A stretch of DNA of 64,000 nt from NCBI RefSeq assembly GCF_964355755.1, contig NC_092673.1, positions 24,307,001 to 24,371,000 on the forward strand, in the 5' to 3' direction. This DNA is from Antedon mediterranea (Eukaryota > Echinodermata > Crinoidea > Comatulida > Antedonidae). Every line of letters starts with the position of its first letter. The stretch's first letter is position 1. Both the position numbers and the translations under genes were made by a program. Shown one piece after another: positions 51,701 to 60,700 of this stretch. Under the pieces are notes generated by a model. It was not told where the DNA came from. It did not search any database and saw nothing but the letters and a program-made list of their open reading frames with translations.

Positions 51701-54700
51701 CATCACTATAGGATATTTGGGTTAAGTTAATATATATGGGTTAAATGCTATGTTTATCCTGACACAATACTGAGGGATTTTTGTTGTGATATCATAGGAG
51801 AGTCAGCTGCATTGATTACTCAAATAATTATCCTTTAGATTAGTCTCCCAGTTTAATCAAACAACTATCATTTTCAAATGACATTGTTGGAAATAATGTA
51901 GTTCTAATGTTTGTCTAAATTCTAAGATGAGGCAATTTCCATTTCATATCTGATTATGAAAGATATTCTTTGCCCTGAAAACATAACTATTCCAATTTGT
52001 CAGATTAGTTTTGAATGAAAATAGGTCAATTTATTTTGAACCTTAACTAACAGAGACTGTGATTTGAATTATTACAAACGATAAATGAAAACAAGATGAA
52101 AGTATGACATGTTTTCAATAGAGTATATATCAATTTCAAGACAATTAATTACTTTTATTTAGGCGTATTGCCAAAGATTGCCAATAGTGAATACATACAC
52201 AAGACATTGCAAACATATGATGTACATAAACACAGTCTTTTCAGGTTTTTTTTCATGTTACCTATAAAATAATTACAAAACATATTGAGCAGCTCAGAGA
52301 ACAGTAGCTGTTCTGACATATTGAACACTCAATATTGCATCACCTTTATTAACTATAAGCAATTCTACCATGGTTGTTATTTAATTGTTTCATGAATCAA
52401 CTCAGTTAATTCATTGTCTATAACATTAATTTTGTAGCTCAGTAGTACAATAGTATGTCAACATGAATTTCCTATTAGATAAATAAAAAATAAAATGAAC
52501 TATATTTACTACACAGATGGAAAAGATGGCATTACTTTTGATAGAGAAGCAAAAACAGGGTGGTACTTACAGCAATCATCGTGCACGTACAGAAAAGCAT
52601 GTCGTCATGTGCGCATCCACGCTTCATTATGATCTGGTCAACGACTTTTTAAATGAATTTTACGCACATGCCCACTTACAGGTAAATTGGTTATCATTGC
52701 AACTTTCAATTTATTTAGTTTCCCTTCTATTTGTTTTGTGTATATATTTTAGGCAAATTGTGAAAGATAACCATAAGCAAATTCACTATCCTTCTTAAAG
52801 GTAGCAATCCTGTTCACAAGACAAACATAGACACAATGTACTCTACAAAAACAATGTCTTAAGCCTTGTCTACACTATCAAACTTCATGGGAAAAAAATG
52901 TGATGTGCCCATATATGGACATGATAATGTCATATCACTACCATATTTAAGCATATCATAAATGGGTACATCACACTTTTTTGTCACATAAAGTTTGATA
53001 GTGTAGACAGAGCTTTATTACAAGTTTTTGGGAGTGAAGTTGTTAATTGTCATTATAAAAATTCCTGACAGAACTTGAACTCGGGACCCTTGGATTGGTA
53101 GCCAAGCATCATAAACCACCAAGCCACAACTCAATTGTGACATGACATGCTACATGATGGAGGAAACTTGTACTTGCAGATGAATATATACTTCTTTGAT
53201 TCTCTTTTAGGACTTCTTTGTTGTAATGTTGACTCCAAGTGAGTTGGAACCAACTGTAAAGTGGCTTCTTCAAGTACCACTCTGGTCACAAAGGGTCATC
53301 TACATCCAAGGATCTGTTTTAAAGGACACAGATCTCGTCAGATGCAGGTATTGTAAATGTACAGAATACTCTGGTGTAATTGATAAAAACTCAGTTTGTG
53401 TTCTGTACAATATGAACAGTTGTGTTCTGTCTCTGGTTTGATCACAGTATGGATCATTTTGCTTTATTTTAAATACTTTTAAATGTTCAGGTCAAATTAG
53501 CATATTATGCTTGTATTAGCTAGTTGGTCAACATAAATGGTTAATTTAATCTCAAAGACATTGAGTCTTGAACTGACAAAGAGCGTAGACCATCTTATAT
53601 GTTGTAATTTATTTGTGAAAAAAATTTGACACAACATTCAATTGTGTTTTTACGGTTCTTTGTGCCATGGCCATAATTGACCTTACAATCATATTATATA
53701 TTATTATTGTTGTTATTATTATTTTTTTTAATTAATCATCAGAATGGATCAAGCAGAGGCATGTTTTATTTTGTCACCAAGAAATAAAATGGATCGGATC
53801 GAAGCGGTAAGCCAAAATATTTGTTATCCCAGTAGTGAATGATTCCCTCATAAAGAAAAATAAAACATCATGCTGATCATATTCACACTTATGTAATATC
53901 ATTTCATGTATTGAAATTTATGATTTTTTGATAATGTGTTTGTGTGATAAATTTGTATTTTTATGGTTCATTCTAAATTTATGCCTAGTATTCTTTCTAT
54001 ATCTAGTGTGTCATATACTTCAAAAAGTCTCTCGGTAGCCACCAATCACACATCTCCAATCAATTTCATACAATACAATTTCATATATGTAGTATCTATT
54101 AGACGGTAGGCAGGTACATACCCCTATTAAGAAGACACATGTGGGACTTTAACAGAATGCCCCCGTATAATGGGGATGTCCCTTGAATAGAGGTTGGTCA
54201 TAGTGTTAAAGCATCCACTCAATCATTTCACAGGAAAGTGTCTCCTTAATAGAGGTCTCCCAAAGTAATTGTTCTACTGTAATATGTGTTTTGTTAGTTC
54301 AATATGGTCATTCCACTGCAGTGTTTACTCTTCTACAGTGTCTTCTTCTCTTTCACCAAATAGCATTCCAAAACATTCGCAAAACATCATGTGATTCAAT
54401 GCCTGTGTACATGTTTTGGCATATATTTGCATAATTGATACCAATATGGTAATAAAATTTTGATCAATAGCTATAAAAACAATGTGTGCTAGAGAATTTT
54501 GAATAGTGAAATAAAATGTAATCATCTTTAGCTTTTTATAGGCCTATAGCATACTGTAGGTGTAATGAAAACGTACTATTAATTGTCAACAGCAATATAG
54601 GCCTATACGGCATATGACGATGTAAAAGTCATCATCACACAGCTTATTGTAGTTACAGTCCTGAAGCTTAATTGGAAATTCATCATTAACAGCGTAGTTA

Positions 54701-57700
54701 TAGGCCTAAGCATACTGTTGGGCCTAATGAAAATGTAATATTCAATGAGAACAGCAATATAGGCATATAAGGCATAATGACGATGTAAAAGTCATCATCA
54801 CACAGCGTAGGCCTGAAGCTTAATTTTAAAATTCATCATTAACAGCGTAGTTGTAGGCCTAATGAAAATGTAATATTCATTGAGAACAGCAAGCATAATG
54901 ACAATGTAAAAGTCAACATCACACAGCGTAGGCCTGAAGCTTAATTGTGAAATTCATCATTAACAGCGTAGTTATAGGCCTAAAGCATAATTAAAATGTA
55001 ATATTGTTGTAATGAAAATGTAAAATTCATCTTCAATACATTTTTATTGTGCCAAAAGCATATCATCCCCTTCATTATATATATTAGAAGCCCAAAGTGT
55101 AAAATTCATCTTTAATAGCATAGAGGTCTAATTAAAGCATACTGAAAATGTGAAAGTCATCAACAATGTTGTTATATCCCTAAGGCATAATGAAAACGTA
55201 AAATTCATCTTCAATCTCGTTGTCATTCTGTAGGCTTGTGTAATGTTCATATATAAGGTTTTAATAGACCTAAAAAATGATTAAAAAGTACTATTCATCG
55301 TCAGCAGTCTTGTTATATCTTCAAATGTATTTGTTGTTGAATGTGTAGAATAACATTTTGTTGTGTATATTAAAATTCAAATTTTACTTTAAGTACATAA
55401 ATAATTCTCACTAAAGCCTAAGGTTCTGTCTACAGTATCAAACTGTATGTGACAAAAAAATGTGATGTGCCCATATATGGACACGATGATGTCATATTAC
55501 TACCATATTTAAGCATATCACTACCATATTTGGACATGTCACAGCTCAAAACATGGCCACTACCACATTATAACAAGCACAAATTAAATTTCAAATTTCA
55601 CTTTAATCGACAATTAATCACGCACAACCATTTTATGTAAAGTTAAAATGTTAACTGAGAAAAAGGTGTGTTCCTTTACATTAATAACATTATTGACTAA
55701 TACAGACCATATCATCAAATTTTGATGAAGCATGCAATAAATCCATCGTTAAATTAACGGTGATCTACGGCTCATTAGATTATAATCTCGTAAATGTCAC
55801 ATGGAACATTACATTTATTATTTACCATGTTAATAGAATATTTCTGAACTACAAAATGAAAATGTTCTACAACAAATATTCAATGAAAATATTGAAAATG
55901 TTAACCTATAAGGCTTGGTTCCCACTAGCGACGTAATGTAAGAAAATGGCCTTCCAATAATTGTGTTTTACCCCACCCGCGAGCTATCGAACATGCAATG
56001 TTTGCAGCACTGTTGCATCTTTCCCACTTGTTCCCACTTGTGATTGTGCAATACAGCACTTTACGTCAATATTTTGTTGCATTCTAGTGGGACCAAGGTT
56101 TAGTAAAGTCAACAATGTTTTTCGAACCTCTATTAAGGGGACGCCTTTGGAATCCCACAATGTAGCCCCTGGGTAGGAGTGTCCCAAAGGAGGGATTCCA
56201 CTGTAGTTGCCTAAGCTGGGTAAAACTTGCAGAGTCAAAAAAGCGATGTACAGAAAGTGATATTTCCTATTTCATATATTCTATTGTATAAATCCAGTGC
56301 AATTATGACTTTATACTTGCACAAGTATCAACAAATTGTTGTGATGTTGCACTTTGATCATGTTAACTTATTCTTACGAGATATTTGCATATTCAACTTG
56401 TGTTTTCATCTTGCATAACCAATAACTATCTGTCTGCTATATAGGCCCTGCTCAAAAATTGGAAGCGCAAAAAACGGTTTGGTGAAAAGTTCAAGTTGAT
56501 TTTTAATCGATCAATGCGAGATCGGGCTGTAAGCTTTATCATTGCTAGTCGTTATATTTGTTGCTTGCTAGATTCAGAAGGTTTTGAAATATTTGTGCAA
56601 ATTGTCCTCCAATAGCAACCCAATTTTTATTTTTGCATTTGTATAAAAAAATTATATCATATCAAATCAATATTACTAGTTTATAGCAATTTATATCTTC
56701 ATTTTTAATTTAGGGACCATGTCAAAATTTGCTTTACTGCAGTAACTATATTTTTGTGTTTACTTTTAAACCGGTTTATCAATATCTTAAGTATCATACG
56801 CAGTGTAGGGTAGTAAATGCCTCAAACTTCTACATTAAAAAAACCTAAAATCATATATTATTGCTAGTTACTGCAGTAGCTGCAATAGAATAATTTTGAC
56901 ATGGTCACTTATTATTATTATTTACACGAATATTTCATTCTGGATAAAACAATTTCAATTTCAATTTCAAAAAGAAAAGAAAGAAATAACTCTTCTTCTT
57001 CCAAACTCAACAATTTCCTTTACCTTCTTAAATGTATTCACTGTATACTATAGCTTTGTCTTGGTAACAATGTGAATAATTATAGCTTTAACTTTATTAA
57101 AAATATACCACAACTTTTTGTTTTCATTTTTCTCCATTATTTTGGCTAGTCCATTTTGATTGGTTAAGAAATATTTTGAAGGGTCTAATATTGATGGACA
57201 GACAAACATTTAATTTCTTCTGAAATCATACATTCAGTTTGATGTTGTAAAATTGTCAGTTTTTTTGGTTTTCAACATGTTCCATCTATCCCCGCTAGCA
57301 CCTGCATGCACCCAATATGAATATTTCTATGTTATATTTAGTTTTGCTTTCCGATATCCACAAAATATCAATACAATTGCCAGATGTTCTAATATCCTAT
57401 TCATATGCATCTTGAGGGGCTTGATCAATATTGACTATTCATGGCTTTGTGTTATTTGACAAAAGCAATATATTAATTTACATAATTATCTATTTTAAGA
57501 TCTTTTACTTAGAAAGACCTGGTTTCACTAAGTAGTGAAGACTCTACTTTGGTTTGAAAATCTGAGAGTAAGCCATTACCAAAAGAAATATTTTAGATGA
57601 TAAGTAATATAGTAAATAACAACAAAAAGCAAACAAAAAAATGACTGTATGCCTACAATGTGGAAAGTTTAAGGCTCCCTGGGTATAACCTAGGGATTGG

Positions 57701-60700
57701 AAGAGGGGTGGCGTAGGATCCACAATTTTGAAATAGTGTGGGTGGGTAGGCCAGGTTAAAAAACTAAAATGAAGTGCACATAACTTTTTTTACATCTCCT
57801 CTTGGAGTATATATTATCATACTTCTATATTGTCCTGGTTTTTTAATAGTATAAACATTTTCAGTCTATCATGACGTGAATAATGTAAAAACTGATCAGT
57901 ATGATGGTAATACATTTATTACCATCTAATGATATATATATAACTTTTATAACTTGATTTTTCTTGTTATCTATGATCCTAATTCAAATTAAATTCGCTA
58001 CCATGACAACAAGAAGCAAAAGAATACTTTTGTTTATTTACTATAATGCATTTTTAGTACATATATTTATTATGAATAATATATGATAATTTTATTCTAT
58101 GCCCGGTTAGCCGACTAATAAGTTAGAGAAGAAGAGAAAGCTCTATGTTTGCTTTAATAAACACATTTTTCTATTGCACGCATCAAAATGACCAGAACAT
58201 TCAAAATGACCAGAACATTCAAAATGACCAGAACATTATACAGGGAAGGTTTTAAACTACAAACAGAAACAGCCCTGGAGCAAGTACAGTATCTTTCTAG
58301 TGAACAAATTTATTATGATTATTTTTAACTTTATTTTTTCATTTTCAGAAATGACTAATATTTACACTATAACATATTTTTATATAGTTCCCACAAGTGT
58401 TGAGATGGACAATCAATTGACCAATTAAAATTATTCTTGATTGTGAGGCATTTGATAACAGGCAAACTGCCTTAAAATATCTTGACGTTTTTCGAGAAAC
58501 GCCTAGAGTACTTATTTTATACTGCATCGACTTGCATTACATTCCTTCGCAATTCCCATATATCAATCATTTTCAATTAGATGAGTCTTCCCAAATGTCC
58601 ATCTCTTCTCTGCAGACGCCTTTTATAGTTTTTTAATTGTCTATTGGAAACGCATAGAATGGGACTTTTATAATTTGTCGAAAAGGCATTAAAGCTGGTC
58701 CAGTTATAAATTGAGTTTAACTGTTTCTTCTAATCCTATTCCTACTTTGGTCAAATTTATTATTCTGTTTCTGTGCAGTCTTTGGAGAGATAATTCTGAA
58801 TTTTGTATTCTGTTTAATTTAAACACACTAGACAGACCTGCAATGTTTGACGTTTTGTAAAAATAATGCATATAGATAACTTTAAAAGCATTAAACCAGG
58901 TCATTTCTTAAATGTGCGTTTAAACATTAATTATGAATGCACTACCTAAGTAGCTTGCTTCGAATATTCTCTCATAAATGTTTCTAGGCCGATCTGAGTT
59001 AGGCTTAGTTTGTTAGGCCTAGCTGGTAAAAAAAGAACATCGTACGCTACTGTAGCTATAGTAGCCTGACGTTGTCTCATGAAATTAGGTAAAAAAAACA
59101 TGGGCCTAGTGTCTTTAAGGAATTGTTTTGTGTTTCAAGTAGTGAATATTATAGTGATGTTTACTATTCAGTGGCATTGAAATAATTTGGATTCACTTAT
59201 TACCTAGCTGGACAGGTATTTCCACAAAAGTGTTGCATTAATTGTCTGCATATCTCCGAATAAAGCATAATTTATATAAAATTATTTATTTTATAAATCA
59301 GTTAGAACCATTGTGAACGATTTATTTTGTCTTTTTAAAATTATTTGATTAATATCACTAATTGGTTGCGAGGACAATATAACACAATTTAGACTTATCT
59401 TACACTAATCATGTTCACATTTATAGAAATTACATTATAAACATCATAAAATAATTAATAAATAATATACTTAAATTTCAAAATATGAACTTTTAGCCTA
59501 CAAGTAATCTTACTGTTCTTTTTTATTTTGAATTTGCATGTTTTAATTTATTTTAGTTTATTATTTTTTACATTATATTTTTTGTTATTTATTTTTATAT
59601 GTTATTAAATATATTGTGAGTGTATTATTATTTTTGTGCACAATTTTCCTTAGTACATGTCTATTGTTATTTTTAAATGTTGTATAGTAATAATAAATTG
59701 CATTGTATAATTTTATTTTAATAATTTTTAATTTTTTTATTATTTTTGTATAGCACATAATTTTAAACACTACACTTTTGTTTTTTGAATGTTTTAACAA
59801 TTTATTTTTAGTATTACATTTTGTTGTACCAATCATTTTAAAACACCTTTTTTATGTTTTGTTACAATTTTTTGATAATTTTTTTTTTGTATAATGTCCA
59901 TTATTTGATAATAATAATCATTATAAATAAATTATTGGAACTATATAACTAGAATTATGATAAATAGCATGACCTAAAGATAGAAATCAGTAAAAAAAAA
60001 AATGGAGCTGCCATGATATTTCTTTAGATTCTAGATTACTAAAATAAAATAGTATGAGTGAGACTCTAATAAAGAGACAGAACTTTATTTTCAATTCTCA
60101 AAATGTGTATCTCTTTATTTGAAATGGCATTTGTACTATTTCAAATTTAGTTGATCTTCTGGTGTTACTAGAATAATTTACTAGACAAGTTCCTACATGA
60201 CTGGATCACTGTGGGTGCTCTGGTAGAACAGTGCTAGTGAGACTAAATGAGATGGAGCCTACATGATATTCAAATTTGTCATTCAAATTTTTATCTTTCT
60301 CTGTTATTACCACCAGTATCGACAGAGATAATTATTATTTGAAAAATAATAGAAATTACTTTGAGTTATTACTGTCCCTTGTGGAATCCCTAAACATATT
60401 GGAACAAAAAAAATCTTGTTTATCCACATAAAAACATTTAATTTCAGAATGTTTTTAAGTTTTATTTTGATTGTTTATATTTTATAGGATCAACAAACCA
60501 TCTTGAGAACTTGGGCAGTGAAGGATTTTGCACCAAACATTCCACTTTATGTCCAGATTATGAAGCCTGAAAATAAGTTTCATGTTCAATTTGCAGGTTG
60601 GTAGACCTTCTGAAAGTTAATATCATCATGACAGACAGAATAAGTCTATTTTTGTGCCTAGATACCTGGATAAACTGACAATAGCCCATGCTCTCCTGAT

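Noticed and set aside
52517-52798. 93-codon frame taken as a separate small gene
   Set aside because: Its first 55 codons are KCNT exon 11. The remainder is intron read-through past a clear GTAAAT donor.
59585-59836. 83-codon Lys/Asn/Tyr-rich minus-strand frame
   Set aside because: Composition mirrors the extreme AT content and no motif is present.
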